A DNA stretch of 64,000 bases from JBGAHD01 sp044226395 (lineage in GTDB: Bacteria > Pseudomonadota > Gammaproteobacteria > Xanthomonadales > Ahniellaceae), in the NCBI GenBank assembly GCA_044226395.1, contig JBGAHD010000003.1, positions 1,029,135 to 1,093,134 on the forward strand, written 5' to 3'. The notes beneath the pieces are model-generated. The model was given only the letters and a program-made list of their open reading frames with translations. It did not search any database and was not told the DNA's origin. The position numbers were made by a program, and so were the translations under genes. Below are positions 32,687 to 42,306 of the stretch, in pieces (position 1 is the first letter of the stretch; each line of letters opens with the position of its first letter).

Positions 32687-35253
32687 GCCGCCGCGTGCGC
32701 GCCGCGCGACCGACCTCGTCGCCCTGGCGCTGGCTCGCGTGGCTCGCTTGTCTGGGCTTCGGCGTCGCGCATGCCGAAGTGTTTCGCGACGTGCGTTATC
32801 AAGACACGCTGCCGGTGCCGGCCGAGCGTCAGAGCGTCGATGTCTTCGTGCCCGCGCGTCCCGGTCCTCATGCGGTGGTGCTGTATCTGGGCGATTCCGG
32901 CGACAAGGCGCGCGCGGCGCTGGCGCCGCAAGGGTTCGTGTCGCGCGATCAGGTCTTGATGGTCGCGGGCTTTCGCGATGAAGCCGCGGGCAAGGCCGAT
33001 GTCGCCGCCGCGCTGGCCTGGGCGCTGCGTCAGTCCGCGGTCTATGGCGGCGATCCCAAGCGCGTGTTCGTATGGGCGCGGGGCGGTGGCGCGCAGCAGT
33101 TGCTCGCGCTCGCGCGTGACGCGCGTGCCCTGCGCGAAGCGGGCCTGGCCGACGTCGCGCCGCGCGGCCTGGTCCTGATCGACGCGCCCGCGACCGGCGA
33201 CGAGGCCGCGCTCGACGCGCCGCGCTTGCACCTGGTCGCGCAACTCGATGACCAAACCATGCGCGCCACCACGACGGGCGCGGAGCATCTTCGCGCGCGC
33301 GGCATCGACGTGCAGGTCGTGCCCGTGGCGCGCCGCGCCTTGCTCGGCGCGGCCGGCGACGACATCGGCGCCAGCGGCTTCGCGTGGATGGAGGCGCATC
33401 AGATCGACCGACTGCAACGCGCCGAGAATTTGCGCGTGAGCGTCTATCCCCTCGATACGCGCGAGCCACCGCCGCGCTTCACCCGCTCGGCCAGCGCCGA
33501 ACGCGCCGTGTTCGCCGCCACCACCGTGCCCGCGCGCGTGTTTCGCCTGTGCGATGGCGATACGAGCTGGCAACTCGATCGCGCGTTCACGTCGTGGCAG
33601 GCGCTGCTCGATCTGCGCAACACCGAATCCGCGCCGAATGTCGGCGATGGCGTGCTGCTGGCGCTGGGTCGCGAAGGCGAACGCGCGCGGTTGCGCGCGC
33701 GATTCGATGACACCTGGACCGCCGTGCGCTTGCCCGAGACCGCGCGCGCCGACGACGACACGCGTTTGCTGGTCGCCCGCGCGCGCGCCGGTCGCGACGC
33801 GGCCGTGATCATCGCCTTCGATCGCGAGGTCTATGCCTTGACGCGCGCGCAGCAGCGCTGGCGCGCGAGCGCGCGACCGGCCTTGCCCGGACGCATCACG
33901 GGCCTGGCCTTCTGGCAAGGCAAGTTGCATGCGACCGTAGCCACCGGCGCGGGCGAACCGGGCGGCGTGTTTCAACTCGACGGCGAGACGAGTTGGCGAC
34001 GCGTGAACACGCCCGCGTCGCTCGGCGCCAACGGCATGCTCGAAGGCTTGTGGACCGTGCCCGCGCCCGACGACAACGCGCGCGAAACCCTGATGAGCCT
34101 CGATGGCGATCGCGTGCTGCGCTTCGATCCCGGTCAGCCGGGGCCGGCGCGCGTCGAGTTGGAAGCCGGCGTGACGTTTCGCAATCTCTGGCGCGGCCTC
34201 GGCGGCGGTGGTTCGCGACTTCGCGCGCGCGACGTGCTGCGTTTCGCGCAACCCGAGAGCGGCGCGCCACTGTGGTTGCTGCCGGTCGAACTGCGTCATC
34301 CGGATACGGCGCGCGCCAATGCCTGGTACTTGGTGCGACGCGCGGATGCGCGCTATGCCTACGGCTCGGTCGACGTCGATCAACGCAGCGGCGCCAGCCT
34401 GCCGCAGGTGTCGCCCTTCATCATGGACGCGGGGCAGGCCTTGTTGTTCTTTGGCGCCGATGGCGCGCTGCTGCAGGCGCGCTTTCATCGCGCCGCGCCG
34501 CGCGTCGGCGTGTGGGGCTTGCCCGGTGAATCGCGGCGCGGCTTATTGCTCGCGCGCGCGGGCGACAGTGGCTTCGCGTATTGGTTCGATGTCGATGCCG
34601 AGGGCGCGCCGCGTTGGTCGCTCGCGGTCGGGCAACTTGGCGCGAATGGCTTCGATCCGGATCTGCACGGCCTGGCGACGTATCGACGCGCCGCCGGCGA
34701 AGGTGGCAAGCCGCGTCGCGACGAGGCCGCGCAACGGCCGATGCAATTGCACTTCGGCCGCGAGGCGGACGAATGCGCCGCCGATCCCAGCCCAGCCCAA
34801 GCACACGCGGCCCTGACTTTGGGCGAGGGCGAGGACATTCATCATCTCTGCCTGCGTCCCTTGTCGCCCGAGACTTCGCCCAGCGTCGCGCATGCCGCGG
34901 GCCTGTGGTACGGCGGCGCGCTCGATGGCGGGTGGTCCTTGGCGATCGCGCCCGACGGTGGCAATGGACGCGCGCGCGTGCTGTTGTTCTTCTTCGACGC
35001 GGCGGGCGAGCCGCGTTGGGTCGAAGGTCGAGGCGAGTTGATCAATGGCCGTGGCGGCATGGCGCTAACCTGGCCGCCGAGCTGCGACGGTTGTCCCGCG
35101 CGCGCGGCCGGTGGCGTGCAGATTCGCGTCGACGGGCAATGCGACGAGATCGACGCGCACGTCGAGATCAGCGTCTACGATCGCCAGGGCCGCGCCTTGC
35201 TCGATCGCCCCGACGCGCGCATGGAACGCGCCGCCGGTGGCGCATGCTATTGA
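32683..35253 (+). CDS. Large exported protein with degenerate hydrolase-like N-terminus
   Basis: I do not recognise this 856-residue protein as a whole. A signal peptide ends near A-H-A-E (residue 32). Residues 35-240 look like an alpha/beta-hydrolase/virulence-type lipase fold (V-V-L-Y-L-G-D-S-G and V-W-A-R-G-G-G-A-Q-Q where the nucleophile Ser would be), apparently without Ser. The rest has repeated Trp/Gly-rich beta segments, possibly propeller-like, and a Cys-rich end (C-D-G-C near 790). The start is TTG overlapping the acyP stop; a GTG four codons on is the alternative. Periplasm or surface is likely. Confidence 0.55.
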   Translation: MSRRVRAARPTSSPWRWLAWLACLGFGVAHAEVFRDVRYQDTLPVPAERQSVDVFVPARPGPHAVVLYLGDSGDKARAALAPQGFVSRDQVLMVAGFRDEAAGKADVAAALAWALRQSAVYGGDPKRVFVWARGGGAQQLLALARDARALREAGLADVAPRGLVLIDAPATGDEAALDAPRLHLVAQLDDQTMRATTTGAEHLRARGIDVQVVPVARRALLGAAGDDIGASGFAWMEAHQIDRLQRAENLRVSVYPLDTREPPPRFTRSASAERAVFAATTVPARVFRLCDGDTSWQLDRAFTSWQALLDLRNTESAPNVGDGVLLALGREGERARLRARFDDTWTAVRLPETARADDDTRLLVARARAGRDAAVIIAFDREVYALTRAQQRWRASARPALPGRITGLAFWQGKLHATVATGAGEPGGVFQLDGETSWRRVNTPASLGANGMLEGLWTVPAPDDNARETLMSLDGDRVLRFDPGQPGPARVELEAGVTFRNLWRGLGGGGSRLRARDVLRFAQPESGAPLWLLPVELRHPDTARANAWYLVRRADARYAYGSVDVDQRSGASLPQVSPFIMDAGQALLFFGADGALLQARFHRAAPRVGVWGLPGESRRGLLLARAGDSGFAYWFDVDAEGAPRWSLAVGQLGANGFDPDLHGLATYRRAAGEGGKPRRDEAAQRPMQLHFGREADECAADPSPAQAHAALTLGEGEDIHHLCLRPLSPETSPSVAHAAGLWYGGALDGGWSLAIAPDGGNGRARVLLFFFDAAGEPRWVEGRGELINGRGGMALTWPPSCDGCPARAAGGVQIRVDGQCDEIDAHVEISVYDRQGRALLDRPDARMERAAGGACY

Positions 35254-35329
35254 TCGCCGCGATCAAGCGAGCGCGCGGCACGACGAAGCGAAGCCGCGCC
35301 CTCGGCGCCACCCCGCGGGGAAAGCTAGG

Positions 35330-36427
35330 ATGACCGACGTGAATCCCGCCAACGCCACCATCGATCGCGCCGAGAGCGCGCGCCTGTTCTGGGCCCTGCA
35401 TACGGGCGGCTGGTTCGCGTATTCGGCCTTCAGCTATTTGATTTCGCTGGCGTATGGCAAGCCGCCGTCGTATTGGAAGGTGGCGGTGTTCACCGGCATC
35501 GTCGGCTTCGTGTGCACGTTGGGCATGCGCTATCTGTTTCGCGCGTTCCTGCGCTTGTCGCCGCTGAAGTTCTTCGCCGCCGCGGCGATTCCGGTGACTC
35601 TGGTGTCGTTGCTGATGGGCCTGGTGTACGGACGAGTGATCGTCGAATGGTGCGGCGAGTGCCGACCCTCATCGCTGCTGGGCTACGTGGCCTACATGTC
35701 GTCCTTCGTCTACATCGTGCTGAGCTGGACGGGCCTGTACTACGGCATCAAGAACTATCAGAAGTCCCAGATCGACAGCGCCACGGCGCTGCGCGCCACG
35801 GCCATGGCGCATCAGGCGCAGTTGAAGATGCTGCGTTATCAGTTGAACCCGCACTTTCTGTTCAACACGCTCAACGCCATCTCGACCTTGATCCTGGATC
35901 AGGACAATGGCACGGCCAATCGCATGGTCACGAGTCTGTCGGCTTTCCTGCGGCATTCGCTCGACGCCGATCCCATGCAGCGCGTCACGCTCAAGCAGGA
36001 ACTCGACGCGCTGCAGTTGTACCTGGGCATCGAGAAACTGCGCTTCGCCGAACGCCTGCGCCTGGTCGTCGACATCGAGCCGAGCGCGTATCAGGCCCTG
36101 TTGCCCAGCCTCTTGCTGCAACCGCTGATCGAGAACGCGATCAAGCACGCCGTGGCCAAGCGAGTCGAAGGCGGCGAACTCGTGATCGCGGCGCAACGCC
36201 GTGGCGAGCGGCTGTGGATCAGTGTCAGCGACGACGGCCCCGGCTTTTGTCAGTTCGAGGCCGATGGCTTGCCGGCCGGCCGCGGCGTCGGTCTACGCAA
36301 CACGCGCGAGCGGCTGCGCGTGCTCTATGGCGAGCAGCAACGCTTCGACCTGCGCGCGCGCGAACCGCGCGGCGCCGAGATCATCATCGAATTGCCCTTC
36401 GAGACCGGCGGAGGTCAGAGCGCGTGA
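35330..36427 (+). CDS. LytS/AlgZ-type sensor histidine kinase
   Basis: The 365-residue protein has four to five membrane helices (about residues 20-145), a short coiled linker, then a His_kinase domain with the phosphoacceptor in Q-L-N-P-H-F-L-F-N-T-L-N, I-E-N-A-I-K-H-A-V as N-box and D-D-G-P-G-F and G-R-G-V-G-L-R-N-T as ATP-lid motifs. It pairs with the LytTR regulator that starts at its stop codon (GTGA). The signal is unknown; no periplasmic domain is visible. Confidence 0.92.
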   Translation: MTDVNPANATIDRAESARLFWALHTGGWFAYSAFSYLISLAYGKPPSYWKVAVFTGIVGFVCTLGMRYLFRAFLRLSPLKFFAAAAIPVTLVSLLMGLVYGRVIVEWCGECRPSSLLGYVAYMSSFVYIVLSWTGLYYGIKNYQKSQIDSATALRATAMAHQAQLKMLRYQLNPHFLFNTLNAISTLILDQDNGTANRMVTSLSAFLRHSLDADPMQRVTLKQELDALQLYLGIEKLRFAERLRLVVDIEPSAYQALLPSLLLQPLIENAIKHAVAKRVEGGELVIAAQRRGERLWISVSDDGPGFCQFEADGLPAGRGVGLRNTRERLRVLYGEQQRFDLRAREPRGAEIIIELPFETGGGQSA

Positions 36428-37239
36428 GCACCGTGGCCCAGAAACTGCGCACCATCCTGGTCGACGACGAGCCCTTGGCGCGGCGTGGTCTGGAGATTCG
36501 ACTGGCGAACGAACTCGACATCGAGATCGTCGCGCAATGCGGCAATGGCGAGGAAGCGTTGCAAGCGGTCACGCGGCTACGACCCGACTTGATGTTCCTC
36601 GACGTGCAAATGCCCGGCCTCGATGGCTTCGGCACCTTGCGCGCGCTGCCGGCCTCGCAGATGCCGCTGGTGGTCTTCGCCACCGCCTACGATCACTACG
36701 CGTTGCGCGCCTTCGAGGCCAGCGCCGTCGATTACGTGTTGAAGCCCATCGATGACGCGCGCCTGCAACAGGCCTTGTTCCGCGTGCGTCAGCAACATCG
36801 CGAACGTCAGGCCGAGGCGCATTGCGCGCGGTTGCTGAGCCTGCTCGGCGAAGTGTCCGGGCAACCGCAACTAACCTTGGAGCAGGCGCTCGAGGGCGAG
36901 GTATCGACGCCAGGCGCGCGTCGATTGGTGCTCAAGGACGGTCAGCGCACGGTGCGCGTGGAGCCGCGCGCGATCCGCTGGGTCGACGCGGCCGGCGATT
37001 ACATGTGCGTGCATACCGATGACGAAACCCTGATCGTGCGCGCGACCTTGCGCGAGATCGAATCCCAGCTCGATCCGCGTCGTTTCGCGCGCGTGCATCG
37101 CTCGACCATCGTCAATGTCGAGCGCGTGCGCGAGATGCGCGCGCACATCAATGGCGAGTACTTCCTGGTGCTCGATTCGGGCAACGAGCTCAAGCTGTCG
37201 CGCTCGTACAAGGACAAGGTCGCCTTGCTGCGCTCCTGA
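36424..37239 (+). CDS. LytTR-family response regulator
   Basis: The 271-residue regulator has a receiver domain (residues 8-125) with Asp60 in M-F-L-D-V-Q-M-P-G and Lys107 in Y-V-L-K-P-I-D, then a LytTR DNA-binding domain (about 165-268) with W-V-D-A-A-G-D-Y and F-A-R-V-H-R-S-T-I-V-N. The start is a GTG overlapping the kinase stop. It probably controls nearby genes; the RND permease gene begins about 200 bases downstream and is an obvious candidate, though I see no repeat sites typical of LytTR targets. Confidence 0.93.
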   Translation: MSTVAQKLRTILVDDEPLARRGLEIRLANELDIEIVAQCGNGEEALQAVTRLRPDLMFLDVQMPGLDGFGTLRALPASQMPLVVFATAYDHYALRAFEASAVDYVLKPIDDARLQQALFRVRQQHRERQAEAHCARLLSLLGEVSGQPQLTLEQALEGEVSTPGARRLVLKDGQRTVRVEPRAIRWVDAAGDYMCVHTDDETLIVRATLREIESQLDPRRFARVHRSTIVNVERVREMRAHINGEYFLVLDSGNELKLSRSYKDKVALLRS

Positions 37240-37442
37240 GGCGCGGCTCGCGAACATGACTTTCGGCCTGGTTTCCGGGCCTTTCGCGCTTGCCGAACTT
37301 GCGAATGACGCGCGCCTCCCGCCGATGATCTTCGGCTGAGCGACGCGCGCCAACACTTCATCGCAGCGCGCAAAACTTTCTTGGTCGTCGGCGCATCCTA
37401 TCGCCGTGAGCGCGCAACGCGTCGCGCCGATCGGAGCATGGG

Positions 37443-40400
37443 ATGGACATCGTCAAGGCCTCGTTGCGCAACCCCGCGGCCATCGTCGCCACCGTGGCGG
37501 TGATCGCCGTGTTCGGCGCGCTGGCGGTGATGGCCTTGCCGTTGCAACTGTTCCCCGACATCGACGAGCCGCAGATGAGCATCGTCACGAACTGGCGCGC
37601 GGCCTCGCCGACCGAGATCGAATCGGAACTGGTCGAACCGCAGGAAGACGTGCTGCAGGGCTTGCCCGGTCTCGAAGCGATGGACGCCAACGCCAATCCC
37701 GGCGCGAGCTTCATTAATCTGACCTTCGCCGTCGGCACCGACATGCGCGCCACCGTGGTCGACGTGCTCGGCCGCCTCAATCGGTTGCCGCCATTGCCGG
37801 CCGATGCCGATCCGCCCGTCGTGCAGATGAACGCGCAGAACGCGAACGACACGTTGACTTGGTTCTTCGTGCAATTGCTGCCGGGCACGCCGGGCCAGAT
37901 CGAGGATTACGAGGCGTTCGTGCGCGACACCGTGCGTCCGCGCCTGGAATCGGTGCCGGGCGTGGCCTCGGTCGACGTCAATGGCAGCGAGCCCGAGGAA
38001 GTGCTGATCTCGCTCGATCCCGGTCGCGCGGCGCAACTGGGCGTGAGCATTCCGATGATCGCGTCGATGGCGGGCAGCGGGCGCGATGTGTCGGGCGGCT
38101 TCAAGAGCGTCGGTCGTCGTCAATACACCTTGCGCATGGCCGGTCGCTATTCGCCGGAGGATTTGAAGGCGATGATCCTCGCGTGGCGCGATGGTCGGCC
38201 GGTGAAGCTCGGCGATGTCGCCGAGATCACGATCGCGCGCCCCGAGCGTCAATTCGCCGCGTGGCAGAACGGCAATCCGGCATTGGGTCTGCGCATCGCG
38301 CGCGAATCGGGCGCGAACGTGCTGGCCACGCTCGACGCGGTGAAGATCGTGATCGCCGAGTTGCGCGAGGGGCCGTTGAAGTCGCGCGGGCTGGGCATCG
38401 AGCAGAGTTTCGACTCGGGCCTGTTCATCAATCGCGCGGTGAGTCTGCTGTCGGGCAATCTCTTCGTCGGCACGCTCCTGGCCGTCGGGTGTCTGTGGTG
38501 GTTCCTGCGCGACACGCGCGCGACGCTGTTGATCGCGAGCGCGATTCCGGTGTCCTTGCTGGCGACCTTCATCGTCTTGCAGCTCAGCGGCCGCAGCCTC
38601 AATGTGATCTCGCTCGCGGGCCTCGCCTTCGCGGTGGGCATGGTGATGGACGCGGCCGTGGTCGTGGCCGAGAACATCCTGCGACTGAAGGAAGCGGGGC
38701 GCATGCCGCATGAAGCGGCGGAGCTCGGCAGCAAGGAAGTGGTCGGCGCGTTGTTCGCCTCGACCATTACAACGATCGCGGTGTTCGTGCCGGTGTTGTT
38801 CCTGCGCGATGTCGAGGGTCAGTTGTTCTCGGATCTCGCGCTGACTATCGCGATCGCCGTGGCGATTTCACTGCTGGTGGCGATCACCGTGTTGCCGGCC
38901 GCGGCGGGAGGTTGGCTGCAGGCGAAGCGACTGAGCCTGGAAGGTCAGGGCTACCCGCGCATCACGCAGTGGATTCTCACGCAGACCTCGACGCGACCGC
39001 GACAGATCGCGTGGTCCGTGGGACTGATCGTGGCGCCTATCCTGCTGTCGTGGTGGTGGATGCCCTCGCTCGACTATCTGCCGCCGGTCAAGCGCGCGGC
39101 GGTCGATGCCATCTTCAGTTTTCCGCCGGGCATGAGCGTGGAAACCGTCGATCGCGAAATCGGCACGGTGCTGCGCGAACGCATGGCGCCCTACATGAAG
39201 GGCGAGCGCGAGCCGCGCCTGAAGAATTGGTACATCAATCTGTGGCCTGGCGGCGGCACCATCGGCGCGCGCGTGGTCGATGAGTCGCGCATCGGCGAAC
39301 TGGAGAAGATCATGCGCGAGCAGATCATCGTCGGTCTGCCCGATACGCGTGCCTTCGCCGCCGAGGGTGAGTTGTTCGGTGGCTTTGGCGGTTCGGCGCG
39401 CGCGATCCAGATTCATCTGCAGAGCGCCGATCTGGCCGCGACCGCGCGCGGCGCGGAAGCCGGTCGTCGCTTGCTCGAACAAGTCTTCCCCGGCGCCAAC
39501 GTGCAGGCGTTTCCCGATACCTCGCCGACCGCGCCGGAACTGCGCCTGACCGCCGACGACGCGCGCCTGGCCGAAGTCGGTTGGACGCGCGGCGAACTGG
39601 GCACCGTGCTGCGCGCGCTCGGCGATGGCGCGTGGCTGGGCGAGTACAGCGATGGCGAGCGGCGTCGCGATGTGATTTTGCGCGCCAATCAATGGCAGAC
39701 ACCGGAAGCGCTGGCCGCCGTGCCGCTCGCGACCGCGAATGGTCAGGTGTTGCCGCTGGGCGAACTGGCGCGCGTCGACACGGCATTTGCGCCGGGGCAG
39801 TTGCGGCGTCTCGATGGTCGACGCACGGTGACGCTCACGGTCGATCCGCCACCGTCGATGTCGCTGGAAGCCGCGGTCGCGCGCGTCGAACACGACGTGG
39901 TGCCCGGCATTCGCGCCGCGCTTCCCGACGACGCCAGCGTGCGCGTCGCCGGCAGCGCGGACAAATTGCAGGGCCTCGTCGGCACGATGGCGCGCAACTT
40001 CGCGCTCGCCTTGCTGGTGCTGTGGGTCTTGATGGCGGCGATGTTCAAGTCCGCGCGCGACAGCGCCTTGGTGATGTTGAGCTTGCCGCTGGCGGTGATC
40101 GGTGGCGTGATCGGTCTGCGCGTGCTCGGTTGGTTCGCGTTCCAGCCGCTGGACCTGTTGTCGATGATCGGTTTCATCATGCTGCTGGGCATGGTGATCA
40201 ACAACGCGATTCTGTTGGTGTCGCAGACGCGCGCCGCGCAGGCGCAGGGCGAGACCTTGCAGGCGGCGCTGCGTCAGGCGCTCGATCAGCGCCTGCGTCC
40301 GATCCTGATCGGCGCGCTCACCGGCGTGGTCGGTGCGCTGCCGATGGCGATCAATCCCGGGCCGGGCGCGGTGATTTATCGCGGTCTCGCGGCGGTGACG

Positions 40401-40541
40401 GTCGGTGGCGTGAGCGTGTCGTTGGTGTTCACCGCCGTGCTGGTGCCGGCCCTGATGCAATGGCTCGCCGCGCCGCGCGCGCAAGCCCTACGCGCGCGCG
40501 ATGACGCGACCGTCGACGACGGTCTGTCGCGCGCGGCTTGA
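37443..40541 (+). CDS. RND-family efflux permease
   Basis: The 1032-residue protein has the RND layout of two repeats, each with six membrane helices and a large periplasmic loop: an N-terminal helix I-V-A-T-V-A-V-I-A-V-F-G, then M-G-M-V-M-D-A-A-V-V-V-A-E-N in the first half (the D-containing helix 4 region that carries protons), and M-L-G-M-V-I-N-N-A-I-L-L-V in the second. Length is normal for HAE-1-type pumps. The adaptor gene follows rather than precedes it, and no outer-membrane factor gene is here. Substrates are unknown. Confidence 0.9.
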   Translation: MDIVKASLRNPAAIVATVAVIAVFGALAVMALPLQLFPDIDEPQMSIVTNWRAASPTEIESELVEPQEDVLQGLPGLEAMDANANPGASFINLTFAVGTDMRATVVDVLGRLNRLPPLPADADPPVVQMNAQNANDTLTWFFVQLLPGTPGQIEDYEAFVRDTVRPRLESVPGVASVDVNGSEPEEVLISLDPGRAAQLGVSIPMIASMAGSGRDVSGGFKSVGRRQYTLRMAGRYSPEDLKAMILAWRDGRPVKLGDVAEITIARPERQFAAWQNGNPALGLRIARESGANVLATLDAVKIVIAELREGPLKSRGLGIEQSFDSGLFINRAVSLLSGNLFVGTLLAVGCLWWFLRDTRATLLIASAIPVSLLATFIVLQLSGRSLNVISLAGLAFAVGMVMDAAVVVAENILRLKEAGRMPHEAAELGSKEVVGALFASTITTIAVFVPVLFLRDVEGQLFSDLALTIAIAVAISLLVAITVLPAAAGGWLQAKRLSLEGQGYPRITQWILTQTSTRPRQIAWSVGLIVAPILLSWWWMPSLDYLPPVKRAAVDAIFSFPPGMSVETVDREIGTVLRERMAPYMKGEREPRLKNWYINLWPGGGTIGARVVDESRIGELEKIMREQIIVGLPDTRAFAAEGELFGGFGGSARAIQIHLQSADLAATARGAEAGRRLLEQVFPGANVQAFPDTSPTAPELRLTADDARLAEVGWTRGELGTVLRALGDGAWLGEYSDGERRRDVILRANQWQTPEALAAVPLATANGQVLPLGELARVDTAFAPGQLRRLDGRRTVTLTVDPPPSMSLEAAVARVEHDVVPGIRAALPDDASVRVAGSADKLQGLVGTMARNFALALLVLWVLMAAMFKSARDSALVMLSLPLAVIGGVIGLRVLGWFAFQPLDLLSMIGFIMLLGMVINNAILLVSQTRAAQAQGETLQAALRQALDQRLRPILIGALTGVVGALPMAINPGPGAVIYRGLAAVTVGGVSVSLVFTAVLVPALMQWLAAPRAQALRARDDATVDDGLSRAA

Positions 40542-40562
40542 TTCGAGACTTGGGAGGACTTC

Positions 40563-41636
40563 ATGCGCAAGATCATCTTCATGCTGGCCGCCGCGATGGC
40601 CGTGGTGGCGTTCGTCGCCGATCGCAGCACGCCCGCGGCGGCGCAGGAAAAACTCAAGGCGCCGCCGCCGGCCACGGTCGAATTGGCCGTGGCGGAGCGC
40701 CAGACGATCGCGCCGTCGCAATGGGTGCCGGGCACGGTGTTGAGCCGCCAGGACGCGCGCGTGGCGAGCGAACTCGCGGGTCGCGTGCTCTCGGCCACCG
40801 AGGTCGGCACGCGTGTCGCGCGGGGTGGCGAGCTGGCGCGGCTCGACGATGAAGCGCTGCGCTTGCAAGCACGGCAGGACAGCGCCGCCGTCGCGCGCAT
40901 CGAAGCGCAGCTCGACTTCGCCGAGCGTCAAGTCGAGCGCCTGCAAGCCCTGGCCGGTCAATCGAGCATCGCTGCGACGCAACTTGATCAGGCACGTTCC
41001 GAACGCGACATGCAGCGCGCCGATCTCGCCCGCGCGCGCGCCACGCGGGAAGACACCGAACGCCGCATTCGCGCCGCCGTGGTGCGCGCGCCTTTCGCCG
41101 GCATCGTCGCCGAGCGTCTGGCGCAGGCGGGCGAGACCGTGGCCGCCGGCGGCGCGATCGTGCGCCTGGTCGATGTCGACGCGGTCGAGATCGAAGCGCA
41201 AGCTCCGGCCATCGTCGCGCGCGCCGTCACCGTCGGCGGCGAAGTCGAGGTGCGCGATCGCGACAGCCAAGGTCATGCGACCGTGCGCGCGGTCGTGCCA
41301 GTGGGCGATCTGAACTCGCGGCAATTCGCGGTGCGTCTGGCGCTCGATGCCACGCGGTGGCCCGTGGGTTCGGCCGTTGAAGTCGCGCTACCGCTGGCCG
41401 CTGGTCAGCAACAAATCGCGGTGCCGCGTGATGCACTGATCCTGCGCTCGGGCGCGAGCTATGTGTTTCGCATCGACGAGCGCAATCAGGCCCATCGCAT
41501 CGATGTCACCTTGGGCGCGGCGCAAGGCGATTGGGTCGCGGTCAGTGGCGCGGTCGAGGCGGGCGATCGCCTCGTGGTGCGCGGCGCCGAGCGCTTGGAA
41601 GAAGGTCAGACCGTGGCGCCGCGCGAGGCCGGTTGA
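40563..41636 (+). CDS. RND efflux periplasmic adaptor subunit
   Basis: The 357-residue protein has an N-terminal signal (residues 1-27), a barrel-sandwich/lipoyl-like segment beginning V-P-G-T-V-L-S-R-Q-D-A-R-V, an alpha-helical hairpin (about 95-165) and a beta-barrel region with V-V-R-A-P-F-A-G-I-V-A-E-R. This is the membrane-fusion protein that bridges the permease to an outer-membrane channel. It lies 21 bases after the permease. The order permease-adaptor is the reverse of the usual one. Confidence 0.9.
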   Translation: MRKIIFMLAAAMAVVAFVADRSTPAAAQEKLKAPPPATVELAVAERQTIAPSQWVPGTVLSRQDARVASELAGRVLSATEVGTRVARGGELARLDDEALRLQARQDSAAVARIEAQLDFAERQVERLQALAGQSSIAATQLDQARSERDMQRADLARARATREDTERRIRAAVVRAPFAGIVAERLAQAGETVAAGGAIVRLVDVDAVEIEAQAPAIVARAVTVGGEVEVRDRDSQGHATVRAVVPVGDLNSRQFAVRLALDATRWPVGSAVEVALPLAAGQQQIAVPRDALILRSGASYVFRIDERNQAHRIDVTLGAAQGDWVAVSGAVEAGDRLVVRGAERLEEGQTVAPREAG

Positions 41637-41657
41637 GCCTCGCGCGCCGCGTCGTGC

Positions 41658-42275
41658 TCACTTCGCGAGTTCGTAGAACTCCACGTTGTCGGGCGTCGCG
41701 TCGAACAGGATCAGCACGCGGCCATCGGCCAGGCCATACGCGCGGCCGGCGCTGTCGCTGTCGGGCGCGGCGCCGCCGGGCAGACCGCTGTAGCGATTGA
41801 CCACGTCGTCGTTGACGGAGAAACCCGCGAGCATCACGAAGGTCTCGCCTTCGGTGAACAACCAGCCGCTGCGGCGCTGCGAGCCCGTGAGCTTCTCGAA
41901 ATACAGGCCTTCGCCGCGCCGCTGGATGCGGCATTTGAAAAAGGGATACGCGAACACACCCAGTTCGCCCGCCTGAATCGAACGGCAGCGCCAGTCGCGA
42001 ATCAAGTCATCGCGACTCAAGGGACGGCGCTTGGCGTCGAGCAAGGCGCGCGCGCGTTGGCGATCGGGCTGGCCATAGGCATCGGCGGGCACGGCGTCGA
42101 GCGCGGTGGCGGCCAGGGCCTCGGATTCCTCGAGCGCCTCGATGTGTTCGCTTCTGGCATAGGCGCGCCAGTCGCCGGTCAAGTCGAGCGGATCGTCGCC
42201 GGCATTGACCGTGCCGGCGAAGGCGAATAGTCCCAGCGCCAGCACGCGCGTGATCGAACGGAGGTCATTGAACAT
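41658..42275 (-). CDS. Exported DUF4893-like protein
   Basis: The 205-residue protein has a signal peptide ending near T-V-N-A-G. The mature part has D-W-R-C-R-S-I-Q and Y-P-F-F-K-C-R-I motifs, with two Cys that could form a disulphide, and L-T-G-S-Q-R-R-S-G, features of DUF4893. It is a periplasmic protein of unknown role. It converges on the RND adaptor gene and precedes ppk2 on the same strand. Confidence 0.75.
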   Translation of the reverse strand: MFNDLRSITRVLALGLFAFAGTVNAGDDPLDLTGDWRAYARSEHIEALEESEALAATALDAVPADAYGQPDRQRARALLDAKRRPLSRDDLIRDWRCRSIQAGELGVFAYPFFKCRIQRRGEGLYFEKLTGSQRRSGWLFTEGETFVMLAGFSVNDDVVNRYSGLPGGAAPDSDSAGRAYGLADGRVLILFDATPDNVEFYELAK

Positions 42276-42306
42276 GCGAAAACCCTAATGGAATGAATCG
42301 GATGCC

